From positions 41,321-82,732 of the forward strand of contig VYDH01000005.1 in the NCBI GenBank assembly GCA_009843525.1: a stretch of DNA of 41,412 bases. The letters are read 5' to 3'. Numbering within the stretch: the first letter of the stretch is position 1; every line of letters starts with the position of its first letter. The position numbers and the translations under genes are program-made. Of this stretch, positions 16,471 to 24,974 are shown piece by piece. The stretch comes from Acidimicrobiales bacterium (lineage in GTDB: Bacteria; Actinomycetota; Acidimicrobiia; Acidimicrobiales; Poriferisodalaceae). The notes under the pieces were generated by a model. It was not told the origin of the DNA. It saw nothing but the letters and a program-made list of their open reading frames with translations, and made no database searches.

Positions 16471-17352
16471 TCAGGGAGATCCTGGGGGGCGCAAGAGGGT
16501 GATGAGGCTCGAGGTGTCCCAGCGTCCGCCGCCGAGTTCCTGGACACGTTTGTAGAACTGATCGACGAGTGAGGTGACCGGCAGGAACGCGCCGTTGCGC
16601 TGCGCCTCGGCGAGCACGATGCCGAGGTCCTTGCGCATCCAGTCCACAGCGAAGCCGAAGTCGAATTCGCCTGCGGTCATCGTGGTACCGCGATTGGACA
16701 TCTGCCACGACCCCGCCGCGCCCTTCGAGATGGTCTCCAGTACTGCGTCGAGGTCGAGGCCGGCACGGCGGCCGAATTCGAGGCCTTCCGACAGGGCTTG
16801 CACCAGCCCGGCAATGCAGATCTGGTTGACCATCTTGGTGAGCTGTCCTGACCCGGCGGGCCCGACGAGCGTGACCGCTCTGGCATACGCGTCCATCGCG
16901 GGGCGAGCCCGCTCGAAGTCTCCGCCATCACCGCCGCACATGACGGTGAGCATGCCGCCCTGTGCCCCGGCCTCGCCGCCGGACACCGGCGCGTCCACAA
17001 AGCCCACCCCTCGCTCGGCACAGGCGGCAGCCAGCTCTCGTGCCAGATCGGCCGAGGCGGTCGTGTGATCTACCAGCACAGAGCCTTCGCTCATAGCCCC
17101 CAATGCCCCGTCATCGCCGTACGCAACCGCTCGTACGTCGTCATCAGCGCCGACACACATGAACACGATTTCGGCGCCGCTGGCCGCATCCGCCGGCGTC
17201 GCGGCGACTCGACCCGAGTGGTCGCCCGACCACCGTTGTGCGACGCTCGCGGTCCGGTTGAAGACAGCGATTTGGTGACCGGACGCAGCGAGGTGGCCGG
17301 CCATCGGGTATCCCATGACGCCGAGTCCGATGAAGGCGACGTCATTGGGCAC
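16471..17352 (-). CDS. 3-hydroxyisobutyrate dehydrogenase family oxidoreductase
   Basis: A 293-residue beta-hydroxyacid dehydrogenase. The NAD(P) motif is GLGVMGYPMA (9-18); the substrate motif is DAPVSGGEAGAQGG (120-133); the catalytic lysine is K173 in GQLTKMVNQ. The substrate could be 3-hydroxyisobutyrate, tartronate semialdehyde or a related small hydroxyacid. GTG 17352 is chosen because the protein begins directly with the beta strand of the Rossmann fold. The start overlaps the end of the acyl-CoA synthetase gene by 11 bp, so the two are one operon. Confidence 0.92.
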   Translation of the reverse strand: MPNDVAFIGLGVMGYPMAGHLAASGHQIAVFNRTASVAQRWSGDHSGRVAATPADAASGAEIVFMCVGADDDVRAVAYGDDGALGAMSEGSVLVDHTTASADLARELAAACAERGVGFVDAPVSGGEAGAQGGMLTVMCGGDGGDFERARPAMDAYARAVTLVGPAGSGQLTKMVNQICIAGLVQALSEGLEFGRRAGLDLDAVLETISKGAAGSWQMSNRGTTMTAGEFDFGFAVDWMRKDLGIVLAEAQRNGAFLPVTSLVDQFYKRVQELGGGRWDTSSLITLLRPPGSP

Positions 17353-18934
17353 GGTGTACTCCGTTGTTCTCGGTGAGCATTGCTCGCACCTCGTGTTTGC
17401 GGACCTTGCCGAGCGCTGTGCGGGGAAGCTGGTCGGCCCAGAACACTGCCTTGGGGTGCTTGAAGCGTGCAAGCCGCCCGTCGAACAACCTGAGCAGTTG
17501 GGCAGCAGTGTCGCTATCGGCATCGGCGTCGGCGTCGGCGTCGGGTGCACCTACGGCGCCTGACGCAGGCACTGCCACGATCACGGGCACCTCGCCCCAG
17601 CGCTGGTCGGGCAGACCCACGACCGTCGCTTCTGCCACCAAGTCGCTGCGAGCCAGCACCTCTTCGAGTTCCGCGGGATAGATGTTCTCGCCACCGGAGA
17701 TGATCATGTCCGTGCGCCGGTCGTCGATGAAGATCCAGCCGTCGCCGTCAGCATGGCCCACATCGCCGGTGCGGAACCAGCCGTCGCGCAGCGCCTCGGC
17801 TGTGGCCTCCGCGTCACGCCAGTACTCCCGCAGCACGCTCGGCCCCCGCACCCACAGCTCGCCGTGCTCGCCTGGCTCCGCGTCGGTCCCGGCATCGGTG
17901 ACGATGCGCACCTCGCACATCGTGGACGGCTTGCCGCACGAGCCCGGATGGCCGGCCGCCTCGTCGCAGCGCAAGTGCACCGCAATCGGGGCGGTCTCGG
18001 TGGACCCGTAGATCTGCCCGACCGGCAGCCCGCGATCGAAGTAGGGCCGTGTGACGGCTGCGGGCACCGGCGATGAGCCCGTCATGATGCCGCGCAGCGA
18101 GCTGAGGTCTGCTTCAGAGAATCGCGGGTGGGCCGACACGGCGGCGAGCGCTGCGGGGACCAGCACGGTCCAGGTCGGCTGCCACTCCTCGACGTCATCG
18201 AGGAACTGTCCGGCATCGAAGGCGCGCTGCAGCCGTACCGCCGCCCCGCCGAGCAGTGCAGGGAGCGATTGGATGTTCAGCCCGCCGACGTGGAACAGCG
18301 GGATGGTGGTCAGCACCCGGTCGGTGCTCGTGAGATCGTGCGCGTGGGTGGCGTTGACCGCGTTGGCTGCCATGGCCGCCTGGTCCAGTACGGCGCCCTT
18401 GGGGTGCCCGGTCGTGCCCGATGTGTACGCCAGTAGCACCGGATGTTCCGGCGTGCCGACTCGCGGCGGGGCACCGGCAGCGGCGGCTTGGCCGGCGGAG
18501 CTGTCCGGCTTGCCGACCCGCGGTTCATCTGCCATCACGTGAACGTCGCAGCGTGCGCCGATCCGTGCCGCGTGGTCGGCGAAGGCCGAGTCCACCGTGA
18601 GCAGGCGCGGCTCGGCGTGGTCGAGGATCCACTGGTGCTCAGGCGGCACGAGGCGCGAGTTCAGCGGCAGGTAGACGGCGCCGAGCCAGGAGCAGCCGAG
18701 CATCAGCCGCAGCGCCGCTGGCCGGTTGGGACCGAGCCAGGCCACCCGGTCGCCGTCGCCGATGCCTGATGCGGCCAGCCAGGCGGCAGTCTCGGCGATC
18801 TGATCGGCGAATTCGCGGTAGGTGTGCTCGACACCCTCGAACGCGACTGCGGGCGCATCAGGTCGATGCTGAGCCCAGCGTTCGACTCGCGCCGCGAGGT
18901 CGGCCCCGACCGACAGCGGTGCCGTGTCGCTCAC
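17342..18934 (-). CDS. Acyl-CoA synthetase (AMP-forming)
   Basis: A 530-residue adenylate-forming ligase. It contains the phosphate loop YTSGTTGHPKGAV, the A5-like YGSTETAP, the GWFRTGDVG hinge region and the C-terminal PRTALGKVRKHE carrying the catalytic lysine. Substrate chain length is not readable. A run of alternating Asp-Ala in the C-terminal domain comes from a hexanucleotide tandem repeat. GTG 18934 is used: further upstream the frame reads only antisense of the next gene. It sits 58 bp downstream of the NicX-like gene and overlaps the dehydrogenase gene, forming a probable three-gene operon. Confidence 0.9.
   Translation of the reverse strand: MSDTAPLSVGADLAARVERWAQHRPDAPAVAFEGVEHTYREFADQIAETAAWLAASGIGDGDRVAWLGPNRPAALRLMLGCSWLGAVYLPLNSRLVPPEHQWILDHAEPRLLTVDSAFADHAARIGARCDVHVMADEPRVGKPDSSAGQAAAAGAPPRVGTPEHPVLLAYTSGTTGHPKGAVLDQAAMAANAVNATHAHDLTSTDRVLTTIPLFHVGGLNIQSLPALLGGAAVRLQRAFDAGQFLDDVEEWQPTWTVLVPAALAAVSAHPRFSEADLSSLRGIMTGSSPVPAAVTRPYFDRGLPVGQIYGSTETAPIAVHLRCDEAAGHPGSCGKPSTMCEVRIVTDAGTDAEPGEHGELWVRGPSVLREYWRDAEATAEALRDGWFRTGDVGHADGDGWIFIDDRRTDMIISGGENIYPAELEEVLARSDLVAEATVVGLPDQRWGEVPVIVAVPASGAVGAPDADADADADSDTAAQLLRLFDGRLARFKHPKAVFWADQLPRTALGKVRKHEVRAMLTENNGVHRAQ
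17516..17545. repeat. Imperfect hexanucleotide tandem repeat (RTCGGC)n
   Basis: About five units, coding for alternating Asp and Ala inside the acyl-CoA synthetase. Its unit is a multiple of three, so length changes keep the frame. Confidence 0.7.
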
Positions 18935-18992
18935 AATGCGTGCCAGCAGCCCGCAGGGTGACCAGATGCGGACAGGCCGCCGCTGGGCCGGC

Positions 18993-20039
18993 TCAGGCCA
19001 GCTCGCCCTGGAGCTGGCCGTCGATGACGACTGCCTCGCCGTCGAGGAACACGCTGTGATTGCGCATCGGCAGGTCGAAGTGGCCCAGCGTGTGCCGGCC
19101 GGCGTGCTCGTTGGCCCCGGTTGAGTAGAGGAAGTTGCCGGCGAAGGCTCGCTGCTCGGTTCCGTTGGTCTGGCTCCGGTCATACATCGACAGGGTGTCC
19201 CAGCGAGCGCCGGGGTTCATGCCCCACCCCACGTGGCTGGTGGCGTACGCCTCGCGGTCGCCCCATGCGTCGGTGTAGCTGCGGAAGAGCGCGGCATCGG
19301 TTCCGGCACCCTCCACGTCGACCACGTAGTCGTCGCGGATCTGCAGCGTGACCGGCGATTCGATGTACCGCTTGAAGGTGAGATTCATGTCGCCGCGATC
19401 CATCACGATGGTGCCGTTGACGGTGTCGGCCTTCGGGAAGGCCAAGCAGAGCCCGCCGGGCCAGTGGCTGATCGTGCCGGGCCGGGCGGTGTAACCCCAG
19501 CCGCCGCCGCAGGGTGCCCCGCTGACGTCGACGATCAGATCGGTTCCTGCCGCCGAGGTGACGTGCAGCTCCGAGGCAGCGATCAGCTTCTTGATGCCGA
19601 CCTTGACCTTCGGCTCGAGGTCCGGTTCCGGTATGAGACGCTCGAGGGCTTCGGGGTGCTCATTGGAGACCATCAAGACCCGGGTGCCCTCGCCCAGGAT
19701 CTTCGGAAGCTCCGGGGCGTGCAGCAGCCCCTCCACCGTGCAGTCGACGACGAAGTCCACCGCGCCGAGCGCTGCCAGAACTGCCGCTGAGCCCGCGATG
19801 GCGTCGGACGCCCCGGTCGATCTCACCGGTACCGGTGCCGACTGGCGCGGCGTGGGCACCACGACATGAATCGGGGGCATGCCGAGCCGGTCCAATGCCA
19901 GTTCGGCCAGGTTCACGTTCACGGATCGGCTTTGGCTTTCCGACAAGATCGCCGCGGTCTGGGGCGGCTCGACGCCGCACATCTCGAATACCGACGAGAA
20001 CGCGTCGATCCACTTCGCTTCGATTCGCTCGACCAGCAT
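18993..20039 (-). CDS. NicX-like (2,5-dihydroxypyridine dioxygenase / M29 peptidase fold) metalloenzyme
   Basis: A 348-residue protein of the family that holds both M29 aminopeptidases and NicX, the extradiol-type dioxygenase that opens 2,5-dihydroxypyridine in nicotinate breakdown. A candidate iron site is H269 (ATSHVGWG) with H320-F-D322 (GHFDLPMRNHS). This agrees in spacing with the His, His-x-Asp ligands reported for Pseudomonas NicX, and length is also close. Other nicotinate genes (hydroxylases, maleamate amidase) are not in the window, so a different substrate is quite possible. GGAGG ends 5 nt before ATG 20039; a -10 TAACTT (20079-20084) gives a leader of about 30 nt. Confidence 0.75.
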   Translation of the reverse strand: MLVERIEAKWIDAFSSVFEMCGVEPPQTAAILSESQSRSVNVNLAELALDRLGMPPIHVVVPTPRQSAPVPVRSTGASDAIAGSAAVLAALGAVDFVVDCTVEGLLHAPELPKILGEGTRVLMVSNEHPEALERLIPEPDLEPKVKVGIKKLIAASELHVTSAAGTDLIVDVSGAPCGGGWGYTARPGTISHWPGGLCLAFPKADTVNGTIVMDRGDMNLTFKRYIESPVTLQIRDDYVVDVEGAGTDAALFRSYTDAWGDREAYATSHVGWGMNPGARWDTLSMYDRSQTNGTEQRAFAGNFLYSTGANEHAGRHTLGHFDLPMRNHSVFLDGEAVVIDGQLQGELA

Positions 20040-20044
20040 CTGGT

Positions 20045-20084
20045 CCTCCAGATTCCCGCAGTTCGCTGCCTATGCGCCAAGTTA
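20045..20084 (-). promoter_or_regulatory. Promoter -10 (TAACTT) and ribosome site (GGAGG) of the NicX-like operon
   Basis: -10 at 20079-20084 and Shine-Dalgarno at 20045-20049, one of few leadered genes in the window. Confidence 0.5.
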
Positions 20085-20131
20085 GAGGCTGGGCGGGCGG
20101 GCGCGTCCGCCCGGGAGGCAGCAGGATGCCC

Positions 20132-20812
20132 TCAGGCCGCTTCGACCGCGGCGAGGTGAGCGGCGTCGTTGAATCGCCGCACCTGCCAGAGGCGTCGTCC
20201 GTTCAATTCGAGCAATTCCAGCTCGGTGATGGCGGTTACCGCAGTGACCACGCCGACACCGCGATGGCTGGGCGCGATGCCGAATGCCATCGCCATTGCC
20301 GCAGAGGAGATACCGCCGTGGCATCCCACAAAGACGGTCTTGCCCACATGGGCCGCAGCAATGTCGTTGAGTGCCTGAGCAACGCGGTGGCGGAAGCCGG
20401 CACGGCTCTCGCCGCCCTCCACCACGGGCGTGTACGGCTGGTCCATTGGCTGGATGAACCCGAAGCGCTCGCGTGCCGCCTCCCACGTCATGCCGTCGGC
20501 AGGCCCAAGGCGCATCTCCTCGAGGTCGTCATGGAGATGAACCTCGAGTTTGCCGTGCTCGGGTCCGTTCCCCAGTGCCGGCAGGACGATGTCGGTGGTC
20601 TCGCGAGCCCGGGGCAGCGGCGAGGAGTACGCAACGTGCACCTCGGGTTCGCGGCCCGAAGCGAATCTGTCGCGCAGCGCCGCGGCCTGAGCTCGGCCCC
20701 GGTCAGTGAGGCCCCGGCATCCCCGGGGTCCGCCGACGATCCCCTCGGCCATCGCGACCGACTCGCCATGGCGGACGATCAGCAAGCGCGACAGGAGTTG
20801 CTCGTCAGCCAT
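20132..20812 (-). CDS. Histidine phosphatase family protein
   Basis: A 226-residue phosphoglycerate-mutase-like phosphatase. The active-site motif is R14-H15-G16 (LLIVRHGES); the second histidine lies in FVGCHGGISS; SSPLPRARET carries the conserved arginine. The long insert of a true glycolytic mutase is not evident, so a broad-specificity or metabolite phosphatase is likelier. ATG 20812 (AGG 7 nt upstream) lies inside the end of the preceding gene, implying coupling; ATG 20836 is an alternative. Confidence 0.88.
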   Translation of the reverse strand: MADEQLLSRLLIVRHGESVAMAEGIVGGPRGCRGLTDRGRAQAAALRDRFASGREPEVHVAYSSPLPRARETTDIVLPALGNGPEHGKLEVHLHDDLEEMRLGPADGMTWEAARERFGFIQPMDQPYTPVVEGGESRAGFRHRVAQALNDIAAAHVGKTVFVGCHGGISSAAMAMAFGIAPSHRGVGVVTAVTAITELELLELNGRRLWQVRRFNDAAHLAAVEAA

Positions 20813-21194
20813 ATCGCCTGCTGCCGACATCCACATCGCCAGACTCTACGACCGCGCATCGCCCGCCGTTCGGTGCAGCGTCCGCGACGTCGGGCGGTTC
20901 AGCCACCGTGCAGGATGCGGCGAGCTTCAGCGAATTCGGGTGGAACACCGGCACGGCGTCGCTTCGAACGTCTCTGGCCACGCAGAGCCCAGGAATGTCC
21001 TCGGCCGCTGTGACGACAGCGCCCACCGCATCGACGAGACGCTCCGCTTGACGCGAGAACACGAGCGCCTGGACCCCGCCGTGGGCCCCGGCGGCCGGGT
21101 GGGAGAAGCCGCTGCGCTCTAGCCGCTCGACTGTCGATGCAACGGTGAGGTCGGCGCCATCGACAAACAAACAGAACTCATGCGTAGTCATCAT
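20805..21194 (-). CDS. Small hypothetical protein
   Basis: A 129-residue protein. Residues 5-75 (HEFCLFVDGADLTVAST, then VERLERSGF and a QALVFSR segment) resemble the N-terminal half of small actinobacterial proteins that usually continue into a helix-turn-helix of EIAER type. Here the C-terminal 50 residues do not form one, so it may be degenerate or a separate family. Expression looks real: a good promoter and the ribosome site AGAGGTGA end 7 nt before ATG 21194. It overlaps the histidine phosphatase gene by 8 bp. Confidence 0.6.
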   Translation of the reverse strand: MMTTHEFCLFVDGADLTVASTVERLERSGFSHPAAGAHGGVQALVFSRQAERLVDAVGAVVTAAEDIPGLCVARDVRSDAVPVFHPNSLKLAASCTVAEPPDVADAAPNGGRCAVVESGDVDVGSRRYG

Positions 21195-21274
21195 GGGTAC
21201 TTCACCTCTCGCTGCGTCGCCTGATGCCGGAAGCCCTGGTCACATGGCCAAGCGCCCGGCGGGTCTGCGGCACT

Positions 21275-21302
21275 CTAGTAGTGGTTGCTTACCTGCTGTC
21301 AA
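21275..21302 (-). promoter_or_regulatory. Sigma70-type promoter TTGACA-N16-TACTAG
   Basis: -35 TTGACA at 21297-21302, -10 TACTAG at 21275-21280 on the minus strand, in an AT-rich stretch (21270-21360). It gives a leader of about 75 nt before the gene at 21194. It is the closest match to consensus in the window. Confidence 0.65.
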
Positions 21303-21365
21303 GAGCATTATTTTGCATCTATTTCCATATTTTCTGTGTAGTTTAGGGATCTGTTTCTGGCGTTG

Positions 21366-21371
21366 TAGCCT
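21366..21371 (+). promoter_or_regulatory. -10 box TAGCCT of the GNAT gene
   Basis: Ends 8 nt before ATG 21380. Confidence 0.55.
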
Positions 21372-21379
21372 GATACCCG

Positions 21380-22021
21380 ATGACAGGTGACCTGGCGGTG
21401 CCAGCTCCGCGCAACATCGCCTACCGAGCCATGGCGGCCTCCGATGTCGGCTCGGTGCCTGTGGGCTGCATGGGCGAGCCCGGCGAGCTGGACGCGCGAA
21501 TCGCCACTCTCGGTTCTGCAGCAATCCTGGCGTTCGACGGAGACCGCCACGTCGGCCAACTGCAGTTCCGGCAATACATCGGGGGGCAGCGAAGCCCCGA
21601 CAGCATCTGGGACCCGCTGTACTGGATGGACTTCGACGACCGGGCACCGAGCCTTCCCCCCGGCACGATCAGCGTCTTCTGCTACCACGTCGGCCAGCTC
21701 GACGACACCGACGACCGCGACAGCCGCTACTTCGGTCAGGGCATCGGGGCCGGGCTGCTTGACCACCTCTTGGAGTGGGCGGCCTCCACGGGCGTGGCGG
21801 CCGTGGTCGCCAAAGCGTCGCCGTCGTTGAGGCCGGTGATGAGCTTCATGGGCGGTCAACCCGTCGAGGTTTATGAGGAGCGGGGCTTCCAGACCGTCTC
21901 GAGCTGGTCCGACCCCGACCTGGCCGCAGCGGTCGTCGAGCGTGGCATCGCGACCGCTGAACAGCTCCCGGCCGCGGCCACCGTCAGCTGCTGCGTCCTG
22001 AACCTGCCCGAGATTCGCTGA
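21380..22021 (+). CDS. GNAT-family acetyltransferase
   Basis: A 213-residue protein. The acetyl-CoA loop is read as GQGIGAGLLDHLL near 116-128, preceded by a beta strand (TISVFCYHVG) and followed by a helix with a late EERGF motif (about 166-170), the usual GNAT ending. The substrate is unknown. It diverges from the small hypothetical gene across an AT-rich promoter region. Confidence 0.78.
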   Translation: MTGDLAVPAPRNIAYRAMAASDVGSVPVGCMGEPGELDARIATLGSAAILAFDGDRHVGQLQFRQYIGGQRSPDSIWDPLYWMDFDDRAPSLPPGTISVFCYHVGQLDDTDDRDSRYFGQGIGAGLLDHLLEWAASTGVAAVVAKASPSLRPVMSFMGGQPVEVYEERGFQTVSSWSDPDLAAAVVERGIATAEQLPAAATVSCCVLNLPEIR

Positions 22022-22048
22022 CAGAGCCGTCGGCAAGTGCCTGCGCCG

Positions 22049-22054
22049 TAGCCT
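22049..22054 (+). promoter_or_regulatory. -10 box TAGCCT of the serine hydrolase gene
   Basis: Ends 8 nt before GTG 22063; favours this start over ATG 22117. Confidence 0.5.
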
Positions 22055-22062
22055 GCGGCCCG

Positions 22063-23421
22063 GTGACATCTGGCCTGAGGATGTCAGCGCCGCGAGCAGC
22101 AGAGACAGGGGCAGCGATGGGATCGATCACCTCAGACATCGAGCCAGCCGTCGAGCCGGCGGAGGTGGGCTTCGACGCCAGCCGGCTGGGCCGCATCGCC
22201 GCGCACCTCGATCGATATGTCGACGACGGGCGTCTGCCGGGTGTGTCGGTGCTGCTGACGCGTGGAGGCCAGATCGCCTACACGCACCGCTACGGCCAGC
22301 GGGATTGCGAGCGATCGCTGCCGGTCACGCCTGACACGATCTATCGCATCTATTCGATGACCAAGCCCATCGTGTCGATCGCTGCAATGCAGCTCTACGA
22401 GCAGGGGTTCTTCCAGCTGAAAGATCCTGTCTCTCGCTGGATTCCGGAGTTTGCAAATGCACGCGTCTTCGCCGGCGGCAACGTGATGCAGTACCAGACA
22501 CGAGAACCGGCAAGCGCCCTCACCGTCCACAGCCTGCTGACTCACACTTCCGGGCTCACCTATGACTTCCACTTCGCCAACGAGGTCGACGCGCTCTACC
22601 GGGCCAACGGATTCAACTGGGGCGCCCCGGGCAACCTCGAGGAAACCTGTGAAGCCCTCGCAGCACTCCCGCTGCTGTTCGATCCGGGCACCGAGTGGAA
22701 CTACAGCTACTCCACCGACGTCTTGGGCCGTGTCGTGGAGCTCGTCTCGGGCCAATCGCTCGACGAGTACCTCATCGAGCACGTGACCGGGCCGCTCGGC
22801 ATGGTCGACACAGGCTTCGAAGTGCCTCCTGCCGATGTCGAGCGATTCGCGGCCAACTACACGACAACCGCGCTGGCGGCGCGCGACCCAGCGGGCAACA
22901 CGGGGCCGACGGTGCCGGCATACCGCGCCGACGATCCGGGCTTGGCGCGCACGCTGATGGACGATCCGCGCACATCGGCCTACCTCGGGCCGCCCAAGAT
23001 CCTCTCGGGAGGCGGCGGCCTGGTGTCGACCATGGGGGACTATCACCGCTTCACCCAGATGCTGCGCAACGGCGGCGAGCTGGACGGCGCCCGGGTCATC
23101 GGCCGGCGCACCCTCGAGTTCATGACCAGCAATCATCTGCCCGGCGGGACCGATCTCACCGAGTGCGGCCGGGCGCTGTTCTCCGAGGCGGCCTTCGACG
23201 GCGTCGGCTTCGGCTTGGGGTTCTCGGTCGTGCTCGATCCCGCCAAGGCCAAGGTTGTCTCCAGCAAGGGCGAGTTCGCCTGGGGAGGGGCTGCGTCGAC
23301 GGCATTCTGGGTGGACCCGGTCGAGGACATCACGCTGGTGTTCCTGACGCAGCTGCTGCCGTCGAGCGTCCACCCGATCCGGCCGGAGCTGAAGGCCCTC
23401 GTGTACCAAGCACTCGTGTGA
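22063..23421 (+). CDS. Beta-lactamase-fold serine hydrolase (esterase-like)
   Basis: A 452-residue class C beta-lactamase/EstB-like hydrolase. The nucleophile motif is S98-M-T-K101; the second motif is Y-S-Y-S near 215 (Tyr as general base); a GWGG-type motif near the C-terminus (AWGGAAST) replaces the KTG box. No signal peptide is visible, so a cytoplasmic esterase or amidase is more likely than a resistance enzyme. The N-terminal 30 residues are poorly conserved in look. Confidence 0.88.
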   Translation: MTSGLRMSAPRAAETGAAMGSITSDIEPAVEPAEVGFDASRLGRIAAHLDRYVDDGRLPGVSVLLTRGGQIAYTHRYGQRDCERSLPVTPDTIYRIYSMTKPIVSIAAMQLYEQGFFQLKDPVSRWIPEFANARVFAGGNVMQYQTREPASALTVHSLLTHTSGLTYDFHFANEVDALYRANGFNWGAPGNLEETCEALAALPLLFDPGTEWNYSYSTDVLGRVVELVSGQSLDEYLIEHVTGPLGMVDTGFEVPPADVERFAANYTTTALAARDPAGNTGPTVPAYRADDPGLARTLMDDPRTSAYLGPPKILSGGGGLVSTMGDYHRFTQMLRNGGELDGARVIGRRTLEFMTSNHLPGGTDLTECGRALFSEAAFDGVGFGLGFSVVLDPAKAKVVSSKGEFAWGGAASTAFWVDPVEDITLVFLTQLLPSSVHPIRPELKALVYQALV

Positions 23422-23483
23422 GGCGTGCGGCGCCTCGCGGCCAGCAATGCGCCCGGCGTGGCCGGCGCTGATTGACTGCGCCC

Positions 23484-24941
23484 ATGTCAGACTTCGACCT
23501 GGTCATCGTCGGAACCGGCTCGGCTAACTCCATCCCCGGCCCTGAATTCGACGACTGGTCGATTGCGATCGTCGAACGGGGCGTCTTCGGCGGCACCTGC
23601 CTGAACGTGGGGTGCATCCCCTCCAAGATGTTCGTATACGCGGCTGACGTCGCAGACACCATCGCGACGGCGGGCAGCTACGGCATCGCCGCCAGCTTTG
23701 ACAGCGCCGATTGGCCCGCCATTCGGGATCGCGTCTTCGGGCGGATCGATCCGATTGCCGACGGCGGACGTGGCTATCGAATCGGCGCCGAATGCCCCAA
23801 CATCACCGTGTTCGAGGGCGACGCGCGTTTCGTGAGCGACCGGCGTCTGGCTGTGCGCATGCACGACGGTTCTACCGAGTCGGTTTCGGGCCGCCACATC
23901 GTGCTCGGCGCCGGTGCCCGGCCGTACCTCCCGCCTTATCGAGGTCTCGGAACCGTGCCATTCCACACGTCCGACACGGTGATGCGGCTCGATTCCCTGC
24001 CGGAGTCGATGATCGTGCTTGGCGGGGGATACATCGCGTGCGAGATGGGCTACGTGTTCTCGGCACTGGGTACCAACGTCACCGTCGTCAACCGGGGCGA
24101 GCGGCTGCTGCGAGCCGAGGACGACGATGTGTCTGCTGCGTTCACGTCAGCGGCAGAGCGCCACTTCGACCTGCGACTCGGCGCGACGGTGACCAGCGTC
24201 AGTGGCGGCGGCGATACAGGGGAGGGGGCCCGTGGCGATTTCGCCTATGCCGCCGACGGCTCGCCGAGTGCCCGCGGCAATTCCTACACGGTCGAGTTCA
24301 CCCGCGACGGCCGTGCCGAGTCGGTGCAAGCCGATGTGCTGCTGGTGGCCACCGGCCGGGTGCCCAATGGCGACCAGCTTGCGCTCGACCTCGGAGGGGT
24401 GGAGGACCGGGACGGTCGCGTGCTGACCGATGAGTGCTTTCGCACCTCGGCGCCGGGCGTGTGGGCCTTCGGCGACCTGTCCAGCGAGATCCAGCTCAAG
24501 CACCTCGCGAACGCGCAGGTGCGAGCGCTGAGACACAACCTGCTGGTGGCCGAGGATCAGGCAGCCGGGCCGATGCGCAGCGTGGATGAGCGACTCGTGC
24601 CCCACGCGGTGTTCTCGCACCCCCAGGTCGCGTCGGTGGGCCTCACCGAGCGGGACGCACGTGCAGCTGGTCTGCCGATCTCAGTGGCGAACAAGCCATT
24701 CGGCCATACCGCCTACGGCTGGGCGATGGAGGACAGCACCAGCTTCGCCAAGCTGATCGCTCACGCGGAGACCCGCGAGCTGCTCGGCGCCCACATCATC
24801 GGCCCGCAGGCCTCGACTCTGGTCCAGCAGCTGATCCAGGGCATGTCGTTCGGCCAGACCGTCGACCAGATGGCCCACGGGCAGTTCTATATCCACCCGG
24901 CGCTGACCGAGGTGATCGAGAACGCCCTGCTCGAGCTCTAG
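23484..24941 (+). CDS. mtr: Mycothione reductase
   Basis: A 485-residue flavin disulfide reductase that regenerates mycothiol with NADPH. It has the FAD motif GTGSANS (10-16), the redox pair C39-LNVG-C44, a second dinucleotide motif GGGYIACEMG, the ATGRVPN and GVWAFGDLS flavin motifs, and the C-terminal H471-PALTE476 catalytic dyad. The SANS glycine-loop variant and the CIPSKMFVYAADVA stretch are characteristic of mycothione rather than glutathione or lipoamide reductases. ATG 23484 is used; an in-frame TTG at 23472 is possible. It is good evidence that the host is an actinobacterium using mycothiol. Confidence 0.92.
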   Translation: MSDFDLVIVGTGSANSIPGPEFDDWSIAIVERGVFGGTCLNVGCIPSKMFVYAADVADTIATAGSYGIAASFDSADWPAIRDRVFGRIDPIADGGRGYRIGAECPNITVFEGDARFVSDRRLAVRMHDGSTESVSGRHIVLGAGARPYLPPYRGLGTVPFHTSDTVMRLDSLPESMIVLGGGYIACEMGYVFSALGTNVTVVNRGERLLRAEDDDVSAAFTSAAERHFDLRLGATVTSVSGGGDTGEGARGDFAYAADGSPSARGNSYTVEFTRDGRAESVQADVLLVATGRVPNGDQLALDLGGVEDRDGRVLTDECFRTSAPGVWAFGDLSSEIQLKHLANAQVRALRHNLLVAEDQAAGPMRSVDERLVPHAVFSHPQVASVGLTERDARAAGLPISVANKPFGHTAYGWAMEDSTSFAKLIAHAETRELLGAHIIGPQASTLVQQLIQGMSFGQTVDQMAHGQFYIHPALTEVIENALLEL

Positions 24942-24974
24942 CCGGGCGGCCTGGCCTGATTCAACCTGCCGCGA

